Below, in pieces: positions 35,841-44,666 of a stretch of 64,000 nucleotides of DNA. Both the position numbers and the translations under genes were made by a program. The stretch comes from Thermococcus chitonophagus (GTDB lineage Archaea > Methanobacteriota_B > Thermococci > Thermococcales > Thermococcaceae). The stretch is from positions 1,897,980 through 1,961,979 of the forward strand of contig NZ_CP015193.1 of the NCBI RefSeq assembly GCF_002214605.1, given 5' to 3'. The notes beneath the pieces were generated by a model. The model saw only the letters and a list, made by a program, of their open reading frames with translations. It did not search any database and had not been told where the DNA came from. Each line of letters begins with the position of its first letter. Positions within the stretch are counted from its first letter, which is position 1.

Positions 35841-36178
35841 AGCCATACTGTATCTTCTTCCCCGCGGTAGTTCATCTTAACCACGAGCAGCTTGAAGGGC
35901 TCATCGCTTTCATTGATTACCCAATGAACCGTTCCTGGGGCTACTAAGTAGATATCCCCAGGCTTTGCCTCGAATTCTTTCTCCCCTATTCCCAGCCTCG
36001 CGGTTCCAGAAATTATGTAGAAGAGCTCGTACTGAAACTTGTGATAGTGCTTTCCCACCTCGGCCTTAGGCTTTATCTCAACTATCTGAGCATAATTACC
36101 CTCTGGGAGTTTACCCTCAAACAATGGAACCTTAACGTAGCTTCCCCTATCAATTCTTTTCTCAAGCTCGGCCCTCAT
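35837..36178 (-). CDS. Small cupin-domain protein
   Basis: 113 residues folding as a single cupin. Motif 1 is GKHYHKFQYELFYIISGTARLG with metal ligands H, H and E, and motif 2 is PGDIYLVAPGTVHWVINES with the fourth histidine. Such proteins bind a metal and act as sugar isomerases, dioxygenases or sensors; the substrate is unclear. Both ends overlap neighbours: the 3' end touches the frameshifted gene and the 5' end overlaps the dead HEPN frame. Confidence 0.82.
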   Translation of the reverse strand: MRAELEKRIDRGSYVKVPLFEGKLPEGNYAQIVEIKPKAEVGKHYHKFQYELFYIISGTARLGIGEKEFEAKPGDIYLVAPGTVHWVINESDEPFKLLVVKMNYRGEEDTVWL

Positions 36179-36497
36179 TTTTAACCACCAGCTTATTTTT
36201 CACGAAGTTAATTATCATTTCCGCGAGATATTGCCCTTTCAGCATCGTACTCATCAAAAGTCTCATGAGGAACCCTTTAAGGAGCTCATTTAGATACCTA
36301 GTGGGGATATAGTATTTATCTAGAACACCTGCCTTAAATATTTTCTTAAACTCCTCGTCGTATTTAATAGGCCCTTGCACAGATCAGAGACAGAATGCCC
36401 GAATACAACTTCTTCCCCCCATATGATATAAGTAAGATTTCAACGCTTTCTCAGCGACTTGTTAGGCTAAGAAACAGGCCAGATTGTACTTTTTCAT
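36162..36497 (-). pseudogene. Dead HEPN-domain gene
   Basis: From ATG 36497 (overlapping the stop of the nucleotidyltransferase remnant) the sequence reads KKYNLACFLA, then an in-frame TAA where the family has Gln, then QVAEKALKSYLYHMG, further stops, and an open part EEFKKIFKAGVLDKYYIPTRY. Another frame gives HETFDEYDAERAIS and the first returns with MIINFVKNKL. These are the successive pieces of a HEPN domain, broken by at least three lesions. It was once the partner of the adjacent dead MNT gene. Confidence 0.72.
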
Positions 36498-36858
36498 TAA
36501 ACACAAAACTTTACATCTTCAAGATTCCTCCCACCTGCCTTAACTACCTCATGGCTTCCTCCTTGGGACTTCTTCTTATAAATGACGACATCCTCCCTTA
36601 GGGCTTTCTTAATGATAAGGAGTATCTTCATAGCTTTAAACTCATCTGGAGTGTAAACGAATATATCAGCCGCAACTCCAGCGATTTCATAGTACTCATC
36701 CAACCTATCAAGGAACTTCTTATCGGTTTTCCTTGACTATTATCAAGTCAAGATCGCTTGTTTCTCTAACTTCTTCTCTTGCAAGGGAGCCAAAGAGCAT
36801 GACTAACCTAACGGATTCATACTTCTGAACCCCCTTAGGATCCTATTAAAGGCCCCCT
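36497..36858 (-). pseudogene. Dead minimal nucleotidyltransferase (MNT) gene
   Basis: The catalytic region VMLFGSLAREEVRETSDLDLIIV is intact (GS motif and DxD-type pair), but a frameshift follows at about 36738. The second half (KKFLDRLDEYYEIAGVAADI, VYTPDEFKAMKILLI) is in another frame. The N-terminal frame is also broken by a TAA near 36840. With the dead HEPN gene next to it, this was an MNT/HEPN toxin-antitoxin pair. Confidence 0.75.
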
Positions 36859-36860
36859 AA

Positions 36861-37586
36861 TCATTCCTTTAAAAACGCCTCCACGAGGTTTCTTGTCTCG
36901 TTCAATGCCTCCAATGGAATTCCCTTAGGCAAACCACCTATCTCACCCTTCACATCCTTGAGGACTCCCTGTCCTGCTCCCAGGAACATTCCCTCACTCA
37001 CTATCCCGAAGAAGCTCCTCGGGGGTAGTAACGCAACTGCGACCCTATTCCCTTCCTTCACGGTTAGATCGTTAGTAACGACGGTCACGGCCCTCTCCCC
37101 GATGTTCACGTTGGTAACGAGTAGCTTATCTGCATTAGGATGCTTTCCTACACTCATCACTTCGCCAACAACTATATCAACAGCAATTACGGGATCGTTG
37201 ATTTTTCCAAGCTTTAACCTCCTGTCCAGCCCCAGGATCGTGTTGAGGAAGAACTTTATCTTCGCAACCTGCTCCTCGACCTTTTCCCTCTCGTCCTTAC
37301 CGGCCTGGCTTATGAACTTGTGATGCCAGTCTTCTCCACCTAGGGCTTCAATTATTCCCTGGGCCTTCTCCTTGAGAGCCTTCATCTGGGGGGTGTCAAC
37401 CAACTCCTGGGGATCGAGGTAGCTATACCTCATGGCCTGTATCTCAGGGATCATTTCTTTAGCGAGCTTAACCGCCTTCTTCTTGTCCCACTGTCCCCTG
37501 AACTTTGCCCCCTCTATAGTTCTCAAGAATAGCTCAACGGCCTTCTCAGCAACTAGCAACCTGTAATCCTTACTGGTGTCCCACAT
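36861..37586 (-). CDS. tRNA-binding domain protein (EMAP/MetRS-beta type)
   Basis: About 241 residues. The N-terminal helical part ([40 protein letters not shown]) is conserved in Thermococcales. The C-terminal OB-fold is the tRNA-binding domain of the EMAPII/Arc1p/MetRS family ([20 protein letters not shown], then [18 protein letters not shown]). It could act as a trans tRNA-binding cofactor of an aminoacyl-tRNA synthetase. ATG 37586 follows GGGGAGCATC; the open frame extends 69 codons further but is not needed. Confidence 0.8.
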   Translation of the reverse strand: MWDTSKDYRLLVAEKAVELFLRTIEGAKFRGQWDKKKAVKLAKEMIPEIQAMRYSYLDPQELVDTPQMKALKEKAQGIIEALGGEDWHHKFISQAGKDEREKVEEQVAKIKFFLNTILGLDRRLKLGKINDPVIAVDIVVGEVMSVGKHPNADKLLVTNVNIGERAVTVVTNDLTVKEGNRVAVALLPPRSFFGIVSEGMFLGAGQGVLKDVKGEIGGLPKGIPLEALNETRNLVEAFLKE

Positions 37587-37669
37587 GATGCTCCCCTTCC
37601 CTACTTCCCTGGCTACTCTTAAAAACCTATATAAACACGTGAAGCCAACTACATATTTAGGTGTCTTCA

Positions 37670-39429
37670 ATGGGAGCGGAAAACGGTGAAAGGATCTGGA
37701 TACTGGTAACACTCGATAAATGTAGTGGTTGCAGACTTTGTGAGATAGCTTGTTCAATAGAGCATGAAGGTATGATATGGCCAGAAGCTTCACGAATAAG
37801 GATAAAGGATATATGAAATCTTAACCAGGAGTAAACATTCCACACACGTGCGTTCAATGCCCTGATTATCCCTGCGTTAACGCATGTAATTTCGGTGCCC
37901 TAAAAGTGGATGAAGTTTATCTCTTCATAAATGATGATAAGGTAGAAATTAGAGAGGCATCAAGATATTGGGGAATGGGCGGGATCGAGCTATACAAAAC
38001 GCTAGTAAAAGAAGTTCATGAGGAGTTAAAGAAGAAATCTAAGCTTTGTGGTGTACCAAAGGAACCGGCCGTTATGTATATTGGAAAAGGAGGAGAGAAC
38101 AGAGTTAGATTCGCTTCCATAATGAGTAAATGGGTACACGCTGCTGGATACGGAGGATTTGGAGCGGTTATGGGAAGCAAAAATCTAAAGGCAATTGTTG
38201 TAAAGGGAAACTGGCCATTACCAAAAGTCTACGATAGTGGAAAACTCAAATCTATGCTTAGGGAGATACAAAGGGAGCTCCTAACCCTAACGACTTTTAG
38301 GCAGTGGGGGACTGGAGCAGGAGGTTACAGTGTTGGTAGGGACAGATCGAGTCAGCCAATAAGGAACTGGCAAGAAGAGTACCATGAGGATGAAAGGATA
38401 AGCGTTGTGAATTTTGAACTCAAAGCATGGATAAAGAAGTATTGGGCAGATTATGGTTGCCCAGTAAACTGTATGAAGATATCGTACCTTAGGTACGGCG
38501 AGTACAAAGGAGCGATAACGGATGCCCCCGATTATGAATTAATGGCTTACATGGGGACTAACCTTGGAATTTTTGAGCCAGAAAAGATAGTTTACTTATC
38601 GTAACTTAGTAGATGAACTTGGCCTTGACGGTATAAATGCTGGAAATGTCTTAGGATTCGTTGCAGAACTTTACCAACGTGGAATCTTGACTGACAAAGA
38701 TTTGGGAGTTAAGGTGGAATGGGGAGATGAAAAGGCATTTGCAAAACTCTTAAAGCTGATAGTTGAAAGAAAGGGCATTGGAAATGTCTTAGCTGAAGGT
38801 ACCTACCGCGCAGCCCTTAAGATTTCCAAGGAAAAGGGAATCGACGTTACGAAGTATGCAGTTCAAGTCAAGGGGATTGGAGTAGGAGCTCACGGAATTA
38901 GGAGCAACTAGATTACACCAAGGACATAAGCTATGCCGTATCGGTTCAGGGTGGAGATCACACATCAACTGCAAGTTTACCACCGAAAAGCTACGAAGGA
39001 GAATTAATAAACGCATTCTATGACTCAGCGGTAATTTGTATGTTCACAACAAAACCAGGATTTGAAAAGATCCTTGAGTTTGGAAATGCAGTTACAGGAT
39101 TGGACATTACTCCAGAGAAGTGGATTAACGAGATAGGACTAAGGATAATCCACCTCCAAAGGATACTCTTGCTGTTGGGAGGGCCAGATGTATATTGGGA
39201 TCCAAGGAAAGATGATGAGAATCCATCGAGGTTCTATGAGCCCCTGCCCACTGGGCCCATGAAAGGTAGTGCGCCAAACAGAGAAGACGTTAAGAGGAAA
39301 GTCCTTGAGTACTATAGGCAAATCGGCTATGACGAATACGGAATTCCCAGGGAAGATATCTTAGAAAGACTAGGGCTAGAGGAAGCGAAACGAGAGGTCA
39401 AGAGAATAAGGAAGAGGCTTGGAGTATAG
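37670..39429 (+). pseudogene. Dead ferredoxin-like subunit fused to a truncated tungsten oxidoreductase (AOR family)
   Basis: The first 45 codons encode a 4Fe-4S protein start ([20 protein letters not shown]), followed by a frameshift and CVQCPDYPCVNACNFGAL. The frame then passes directly into the middle of an AOR-family protein (YLFINDDKVEIREASRYWGM), so the ferredoxin end and the first 100 or so residues of the oxidoreductase are missing. More lesions follow: a stop at 38602-38604 and another near 38910. The last parts VKGIGVGAHGIRS, YDEYGIPREDILERLG and the usual C-terminus remain. AOR enzymes oxidise aldehydes with a tungstopterin; this one is inactive. Confidence 0.88.
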
Positions 39430-39498
39430 GACTACCCCTAGAAGTTCGAGCTTCCAAATCACAAAAAAGGTAACTATGGTACAGGAGGAACGACGAAT

Positions 39499-39753
39499 AT
39501 GAGAGTAACGGTAATATTATACGGAAACCATGCCCTAAAATACGGCCCCAAGATAGAGATCAAAGTTAGAGAAGGAGAAAGGGTAGGCGAAGTGCTTCGA
39601 GAACTCAAGATAGCACCAGAAGACTACCATCTATTAATAAATGAAAGAAAGGTCGATGAGAATTACCAGCTAAAAGATGGTGACACCGTTAAAGTTCTTC
39701 CGATAGTATATGGGGGAAATAGCATAACAGATCTCACAGCTTCCTTTCTTTAA
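39499..39753 (+). CDS. MoaD/ThiS-like ubiquitin-fold protein with extended C-terminus
   Basis: 84 residues. The beta-grasp fold is clear (RVTVILYGNHALKYGPKIEI, ERVGEVLRELKIAPEDYHLL, LKDGDTVKVLPIVYGG). Family members end in a free Gly-Gly that is adenylated and carries sulfur for molybdopterin/tungstopterin or thiamin, or conjugates to proteins. Here the VYGG is followed by 13 more residues before the stop at 39753, so the tail would need processing, or the protein is non-functional. It lies directly downstream of the dead tungsten oxidoreductase and follows AGGAGGAACG. Confidence 0.75.
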   Translation: MRVTVILYGNHALKYGPKIEIKVREGERVGEVLRELKIAPEDYHLLINERKVDENYQLKDGDTVKVLPIVYGGNSITDLTASFL

Positions 39754-40069
39754 CTCTCTTATCCCACTCCTCAAGCATTTTATCCAAAGCCAACAGCTGA
39801 TTCAGCCTTATCCTTACCTTCTTGTTCTCCCAGTCTATCGAGCCCTTAAAGTCGTTCAGCAGATCAAAGACCTTCTCGGCCTCATCCTTGGGCAGGAACT
39901 TACCGTAGAACTCCTCACCGCAGTGAGGGCATTTAAATGTAAAGTCCTCCAAAGCCTTTATGAAGTCATCCTTGCTCTTAAGGAGTTCGCTAAAGTTATC
40001 GAGGGTTAGCATTTGATCAATGATATCCCTCCAGTCAAGGGGCGCACCGCAAACCGGACACTTCGCCAT
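39734..40069 (-). CDS. Zinc-ribbon protein
   Basis: About 111 residues with two Cys pairs, AKCPVCGAPLDW at the N-terminus and FKCPHCGEEFYG in the middle, which should form a single zinc ribbon, and a charged helical tail (IRLNQLLALDKMLEEWDKR). ATG 40069 follows a GGTGAGG-type RBS. The longer frame upstream overlaps the HEPN promoter and is unlikely. The 3' end overlaps the MoaD-like gene on the other strand by 20 bases. Function is unknown. Confidence 0.65.
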   Translation of the reverse strand: MAKCPVCGAPLDWRDIIDQMLTLDNFSELLKSKDDFIKALEDFTFKCPHCGEEFYGKFLPKDEAEKVFDLLNDFKGSIDWENKKVRIRLNQLLALDKMLEEWDKRVKERKL

Positions 40070-40141
40070 GACCTCACCCTGAGGAATTTCGCGGAGAACG
40101 TTAAAAACGTTATTTGACATAGGAAATTTTAGGGTGGTGGA

Positions 40142-40597
40142 ATGCACTACAAAGAGGTCGAAGTGCTGTTGAATAAATCCGCTGAGTTCATTGAACTTGC
40201 AGAAGTTGCACTGGCTAGGAAAAAATATGATAGCGCGGTGTTCCTAGCTGAACAGGGACTTCAGCTGTACCTTAAGGCCCTTATAGTGAAGTACGCAAAT
40301 ATTAAACCTAAGACGCATTCATTGAGGGAACTACTTGGATTTCTCGCCGAGGCAATAGAAGCCCAGGATAAGATAAGCGAGTTCATAAAGGAAAGCAGGA
40401 AAATTTTAAGGGAGCTAGAATCAGCATACATTCTCGCGAGGTACGAGCCCAAGGTTTATGAGAAAGACGAGGCAGAAGAGTTAGTGAAATTCGCAAAGGA
40501 CGTCATTAAATTTGTGGGGGTTCTTGCAGATGAATTCGAGAGAAGAATTAGTGAAGAATATGATAAGAAAGGGGAGAGAGAGGTACATCATGATTAA
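40142..40597 (+). CDS. HEPN-domain protein, toxin of an MNT/HEPN pair
   Basis: 151 residues of helical HEPN fold. The N-terminal helices are KSAEFIELAEVALARKKYDSAVFLAEQGLQLYLKALIVKY, then KPKTHSLRELLGFLAE, and the RYEP segment near residue 100 is where family members carry the Rx4-6H-like or Y-type active region. HEPN proteins are RNases or are modified by their partner. Its stop codon overlaps the start of the nucleotidyltransferase gene. The start ATG lies behind GGTGGTGGA. Confidence 0.82.
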   Translation: MHYKEVEVLLNKSAEFIELAEVALARKKYDSAVFLAEQGLQLYLKALIVKYANIKPKTHSLRELLGFLAEAIEAQDKISEFIKESRKILRELESAYILARYEPKVYEKDEAEELVKFAKDVIKFVGVLADEFERRISEEYDKKGEREVHHD

Positions 40598-40910
40598 AAA
40601 CTATCGGAAGTATCTTCCCGCAATAGAGAGGGCATGCAGGGAGATTTTTGGAGAGTGTGAAATGTACATTTTCGGGAGCGTCCTAATGGGAAAATTTACA
40701 GCGGGAAGTGACGTTGATGTTCTGATAAAGGTCAAAGAACTTCCAGATGAAACCGATATCAGGGAGAAAATTGAAGAGCTCGCGGAACTCCCCGACGATC
40801 ATCCTTTTGAGTTCCACGTAGTTGATGAGGAAGGATTTAAGTACTACAGGGACGTCCTAAAGGCAAGACTGGTTAAGATAAACTCTTCAAAAACTTCTCA
40901 ATCTCCTTAA
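40590..40910 (+). CDS. Minimal nucleotidyltransferase (MNT), antitoxin of the pair
   Basis: The catalytic motif MYIFGSVLMGKFTAGSDVDVLI shows the GS and DxD residues of DNA-polymerase-beta-like nucleotidyltransferases. In characterised MNT/HEPN systems the MNT adds AMP groups to a tyrosine of the HEPN toxin and silences it. ATG 40590 gives IKNYRKYLPAIERACREIFG as the start; ATG 40560 (IRKGRERYIM) is an in-frame alternative within the HEPN gene. Its 3' end overlaps the convergent DHH gene by 38 bases. An older, dead copy of such a pair lies at 36162-36858. Confidence 0.82.
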   Translation: MIKNYRKYLPAIERACREIFGECEMYIFGSVLMGKFTAGSDVDVLIKVKELPDETDIREKIEELAELPDDHPFEFHVVDEEGFKYYRDVLKARLVKINSSKTSQSP

Positions 40911-41859
40911 CAAGGAACTTCATTGCCTCACCTAAGTTCTTCTTGCCATTAGCTCCAGCAGCCCCAGCGTGGCCTCCGCCGGAACCCTCAATTATCGGCC
41001 CAACCTTCTCCATAATTTTGCCGAGGTGAAGTCCCCTCTTAACGAGGTAATCCTTGGCCCTCGCCGAGATTCTAACCCCACCTTTATCGCTACCGACTAT
41101 AGCAACGTCAGCCCCCAACTGGAGGAAGACCTTACAGGCTAGAGCCTCGTACGCAGAAACTTTTGACGTCACAACGACGAACTTTCCCACTTTGTGAATC
41201 TCCATCCTCTGGCAGGCCTTAAGAATGGCCATTCTCTTCGCCTGCTCCGTATTTTCATCGCTAACTGGAGCGACAAGCTGAGAGATTTCAGGTATTGAGA
41301 AGTCGTAGAGATTTAGTATCTCGTACACAGTCTTGAAGGTCTTAGCGTTTGCATACCTGAAGTTCGATGTATCCGAGATTATTCCGGCAAGGAGAACTTT
41401 TGCGGAATCCTCATCCCTGTACTTGAATTTTTTGAAAAGCTCCCAGACTATCTCAGCTGTAGAAGTTCTCATAGGGTCAATGACCGCTATGTCCGCGGGT
41501 ATCGGATTTTCCTTCTCGACGTGATGATCAATGATAACTATTGTGGATGATGCAGGAATTTCAATTGGCTCGAGCTGCTCAAGGGATGAGGTATCAAAGA
41601 TGAACACAATCCTTTCATCTATCTTGGGGTTCTTCTCTATTGGAACCCTTGAAAGTGCTATCAATCGCCTTGAATAACTAGCCACGCTCTGGGCGACACC
41701 AATCCTAACTCGAGTAAACCCCAAGGAGAGGAGAAAGTTTGAGAACGCTATCGCGGAACCCAAAGAATCAGGATCGGCGTTGTGATGACATAAAAGTATT
41801 ATTTCCTCATCCCTCTCTAGGTTCTTCAGTAAATTTTTCAGCTTCCTCTCCCCTTTCAT
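40873..41859 (-). CDS. DHH/DHHA1 phosphoesterase (RecJ/NrnA-like)
   Basis: 328 residues. The N-terminal DHH domain is seen in LLCHHNADPDSLGSAIAF, then IVFIFDTSSLEQ and VIIDHHVEKENPIP, with the catalytic aspartates and histidines. The C-terminal DHHA1 substrate domain ends in EGSGGGHAGAAGA. Archaeal homologues are single-strand exonucleases or nanoRNases that degrade short oligonucleotides or cyclic dinucleotide products. The start overlaps the upstream DUF3194 gene by about 50 bases, so the two are co-translated. Confidence 0.88.
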   Translation of the reverse strand: MKGERKLKNLLKNLERDEEIILLCHHNADPDSLGSAIAFSNFLLSLGFTRVRIGVAQSVASYSRRLIALSRVPIEKNPKIDERIVFIFDTSSLEQLEPIEIPASSTIVIIDHHVEKENPIPADIAVIDPMRTSTAEIVWELFKKFKYRDEDSAKVLLAGIISDTSNFRYANAKTFKTVYEILNLYDFSIPEISQLVAPVSDENTEQAKRMAILKACQRMEIHKVGKFVVVTSKVSAYEALACKVFLQLGADVAIVGSDKGGVRISARAKDYLVKRGLHLGKIMEKVGPIIEGSGGGHAGAAGANGKKNLGEAMKFLVKEIEKFLKSLS

Positions 41860-42151
41860 CTGATTTCCTCCTTAGATACCTCTCAACTGCCTCATAGGCC
41901 TTATCTATGGCCTCTTCAATTAAGGAATCAACGTCAACCTTGACAAATATTGGAACTTCGATAAAAACCTCTATCTCTAAGTCAAGGGTCTCACCATGGT
42001 TTATCCTTGCGGTAACCTCCATATCCCTAACTTCGCTCTTCGCGAGATGATCAAATATATAGTCAATTATAACCTCCTGGGCTATGCTACCCACTTCAAT
42101 CAACTCTTCTTCACTTAACTTCGGAAGGCCTATGTGAACGACCTTCTTCAT
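41807..42151 (-). CDS. DUF3194 family protein
   Basis: About 114 residues, short beta-alpha protein (KKVVHIGLPKLSEEELIEVG, MEVTARINHGETLDLEIEVF, DVDSLIEEAIDKAYEAVERY) found beside prefoldin beta in Thermococcales. It resembles Pcc1/KEOPS-like small subunits in secondary structure, but I see no diagnostic motif. ATG 42151 is preceded by GGTGGTATTG. It lies 23 bases after the prefoldin beta gene and overlaps the DHH gene. Confidence 0.65.
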   Translation of the reverse strand: MKKVVHIGLPKLSEEELIEVGSIAQEVIIDYIFDHLAKSEVRDMEVTARINHGETLDLEIEVFIEVPIFVKVDVDSLIEEAIDKAYEAVERYLRRKSDERGEEAEKFTEEPREG

Positions 42152-42174
42152 CAATACCACCAAAAATAAAGAAA

Positions 42175-42528
42175 TCAGCCGGCAGTTGGCGGCCTTAAGG
42201 CTGCCTGGATCTTCTGGGTTAACTCCTTAACCTTCTCGTTGATCTTCTGCTCTTGCCTGTTGAGAGCGTTAAGCCTGACCTCAAGGGTTTCAACTTTCTC
42301 TTTGAGCTCTTGGAGGGCTTTATCTTTTGTAGTCTTAACTATTAGAGTTCCAACGGTCTTGTAGATGACTGCATCATCTGGCAACTTCTCTATCTCTTCC
42401 AAAGCCTTCTTTGCCTCTGTAAGGTCAGCCTGAACTTTCTGCTTCTGCTGGATTACAAGCTGAAGTTGCTGCTGATAGCTCTCAAGCTGACCGAGCATGG
42501 CCTGAACCTGGGGAGGAATGTTCTGCAT
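42175..42528 (-). CDS. pfdB: Prefoldin beta subunit
   Basis: A 117-residue coiled-coil chaperone subunit: N-terminal helix QVQAMLGQLESYQQQLQLVI, the hairpin DDAVIYKTVGTLIVKTTKDK, then the return helix VETLEVRLNALNRQEQKINE. Two alpha and four beta subunits form the jellyfish-shaped hexamer that hands unfolded proteins to the thermosome. The alpha subunit gene is nearby at 47000-47440. Confidence 0.94.
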   Translation of the reverse strand: MQNIPPQVQAMLGQLESYQQQLQLVIQQKQKVQADLTEAKKALEEIEKLPDDAVIYKTVGTLIVKTTKDKALQELKEKVETLEVRLNALNRQEQKINEKVKELTQKIQAALRPPTAG

Positions 42529-42549
42529 TTTAACATCCCCCAGCCTATG

Positions 42550-43455
42550 TTAAGATTGCAACTTAAGAACCTTACCGAATTCAATGTTTATCGTCTCTGG
42601 GGACCTCCAGATGTAGGCCCCCTCACCCTTATCTATAAATGCTCTTAAACCAGCAGGAACGCCTTGGCTCTCGTATATTGCCGATTGAACGTCAGGATCG
42701 TTGTAAAGTAGTAAAGTGGGCCCAGGAATCGAGAGAACTTGATCCAATGGATACCTTGTCCCTAATATGGCAACCCTTCTCCTTGCAGGCCTCGTTAGGA
42801 GGGGCAACCCAGCATTGCCGGCCCCAGTGAAAGTTAGAACGGCAACGTCGTAAAGGCCGTAAACAACCCTCCTCTTATCTTCCATTGCCGCAGCCAGAAT
42901 AAGAAAGGCCATTCCAGTTAGCGTCACGCTGTTCAACCCGCTGAGATCTATAAGCCCACTCTCAGGGATCCTAACTGGATCTCCGGAGAAGAGCATCTCG
43001 TCGAGGTCAGTATAGCCCTCCAAGATTACCTCGCTGTAGTTCTTCTTGGCCCTGACTGCATCCGCTATGGAATTAACCTTTCCGGTTACGAAGTCAGCGT
43101 AGAGCTTATCGGTCGAAGCAGAATCAAGCTCATAAATCGTCTGGACTATTGTAACGGCCGAGTATGGATCTTTTATTATGCCCATCCTCGCCATCTTCAA
43201 GGGATCCAATCCAGCGGGATTTCCCTCTTCTATTCTAAGGACACTCTCGAAGAGTCCAGTTGGGAAGTGGCCAGAGGTGTCAAAGACAACTATAGAGTAA
43301 CCCTTCTCCTTGTACTGGGCTAAGAGGTATTCCATGACCTCCACGGGATCATCATCTATCCCTATCACCTTCAATGTTCTTCCATGGTAGATTGGGTCGT
43401 AGTACACAACACTATCATTTTCCAAGATCTTCACGGCAAGCTTAGAAACCTTCAT
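42550..43455 (-). CDS. Conserved Thermococcales protein, P-loop-like without Walker A
   Basis: 301 residues. The succession of strands (YSIVVFDTSGHFPTG, GLIDLSGLNSVTLTGMAFLI, RRVAILGTRYPLDQVLS, GPTLLLYND) suggests a RecA/VirB4-like fold similar to a degenerate HerA ATPase, but no GxxxxGK motif is present. It lies upstream of prefoldin beta in the same direction and may be part of that operon. I do not recognise a named family. Confidence 0.5.
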   Translation of the reverse strand: MKVSKLAVKILENDSVVYYDPIYHGRTLKVIGIDDDPVEVMEYLLAQYKEKGYSIVVFDTSGHFPTGLFESVLRIEEGNPAGLDPLKMARMGIIKDPYSAVTIVQTIYELDSASTDKLYADFVTGKVNSIADAVRAKKNYSEVILEGYTDLDEMLFSGDPVRIPESGLIDLSGLNSVTLTGMAFLILAAAMEDKRRVVYGLYDVAVLTFTGAGNAGLPLLTRPARRRVAILGTRYPLDQVLSIPGPTLLLYNDPDVQSAIYESQGVPAGLRAFIDKGEGAYIWRSPETINIEFGKVLKLQS

Positions 43456-43503
43456 GACGGTCCACCTAAAAAGTGTAATAAAAGAAAAATATACGGCTTT
43501 CGC

Positions 43504-44232
43504 TCAGAAGAGATCCTCGAGTTTAACATCGATCTTGTCCGGGATGAATGGAAGAACGTGCCTAGTTGTCTTAGGAGAGAACACTTCACCCTTCTTCACG
43601 AGCTCCATGACTTCCTCCTTCGTTGGGGCCTTCCTAATGAAGATGTAGTCTATCTCTCCCTTCTCCATGTCCGCCTTGGCATCTTCCTTAAGGCCGTAGT
43701 AGACAAGCTCTATCTCCCCGGCCTGATCCATCTCATCCAAAACCTTGCTTACCTTCTTCTGCTCCTCAAGCTTCCCTGGGATCGCATAGCTCTTCTCACC
43801 GACGAGGGCAAATGCTATCTCTCCTTTCTCAGCCTTTTCTTCAGCCTCAGGATCCTCAATCACCTCTAGACCCTCGGCCTTAAGCCTCTCTATTACCTTG
43901 TTAACGTCTCCCTTAAATGCAGGATACCATGTGTAGACTTTAACCCCTTCATCAAAGTAGTCCAGAATTACAGAGGGAGCCCTCTTTGCGCCGAGCTTCT
44001 GTAGACCAGCCCAGCGGTGGTGACCGTCAACTATCAAGTACTCATCAGTTCCTGGGATCTTAGCTAGAAGCATCGGCTTCCAGAATATGCCACTACCGGT
44101 AACGCTCTCTATGAAGTCCTCAAGCTCCCTCTGGACGAGCTGCTCGTGCGGCTTCATTTTGTCAAGCTCAATAAACACGTATTCAACTTTCTTAACTGGA
44201 ATGTCATACTTAGGAACCTTCTCGACACCCAT
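43504..44232 (-). CDS. serK: ADP-dependent serine kinase (SerK, ParB-like fold)
   Basis: About 242 residues. The N-terminal ParB/sulfiredoxin-like core carries FIELDKMKPHEQLVQRELED and the hallmark YLIVDGHHRWAGLQKLGAKR, which bind nucleotide and substrate. The C-terminal part ends in RHVLPFIPDKIDVKLEDLF. It matches the free-serine kinase characterised in Thermococcus kodakarensis, which makes O-phosphoserine from serine with ADP as donor, on the route to cysteine. ATG 44232 (GVEKVPKYDIPVKKVEYVF) is chosen; the 21 extra upstream codons lack an RBS. Confidence 0.85.
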   Translation of the reverse strand: MGVEKVPKYDIPVKKVEYVFIELDKMKPHEQLVQRELEDFIESVTGSGIFWKPMLLAKIPGTDEYLIVDGHHRWAGLQKLGAKRAPSVILDYFDEGVKVYTWYPAFKGDVNKVIERLKAEGLEVIEDPEAEEKAEKGEIAFALVGEKSYAIPGKLEEQKKVSKVLDEMDQAGEIELVYYGLKEDAKADMEKGEIDYIFIRKAPTKEEVMELVKKGEVFSPKTTRHVLPFIPDKIDVKLEDLF

Positions 44233-44291
44233 GACAACCACCACTATTTCAAATCTATAAAATGTATTAAAGCTTTGGGGAACATTAATTG

Positions 44292-44666
44292 TCATTTCGC
44301 GTACATCAGCTTAAGCCTGTAAGAGTGCCTCAGACACTCCTCACCCATCATCTTTAGGATATCCCTAACGCTACCGTTAGCCTGGGCCGAGAGCTCCAAG
44401 TATATTCTAGCTAACAGCTCCTCCGCAATTATGGCTTCCCTTATAAGCTCTTCAAGCGACGAAGGCCCATCCCTTATCTCGGGAAATACTAGCTCTCCCT
44501 TTAAGTTGAGATCAACTGTCGATAGGGTTTTCTGATGCCTAAGGCTTTCCTAGGCCAAGAGCTGGAAAATATCTATCAGGGGAGGATCTTCTTGATTTGC
44601 AAACATCTCTCCAAGCTTGTACAAATTGTAGAGCTTCCTCTCTATTGCCATCAGCTCGTCCCTCAT
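44292..44666 (-). pseudogene. Ferritin-like protein gene with an in-frame TAG
   Basis: A single frame of 125 codons from ATG 44666 to TGA 44292 reads RDELMAIERKLYNLYKLGEM, FANQEDPPLIDIFQLLA, then TAG at 44550-44552 (codon 39), then ESLRHQKTLSTVDLNLKG and EELIREAIIAEELLARIYLE, MGEECLRHSYRLK. The EExxxxx-H-type helices suggest a rubrerythrin/ferritin-like four-helix bundle. Only this one lesion is seen, so it is a very young pseudogene, a sequencing error, or a read-through case. Its start overlaps the phosphatase stop by four bases. Confidence 0.75.

Noticed and set aside
37587-37793. N-terminal extension of the tRNA-binding protein
   Set aside because: The extra residues are not family-like, cover the promoter region, and the internal ATG has a good GGGGAG leader.
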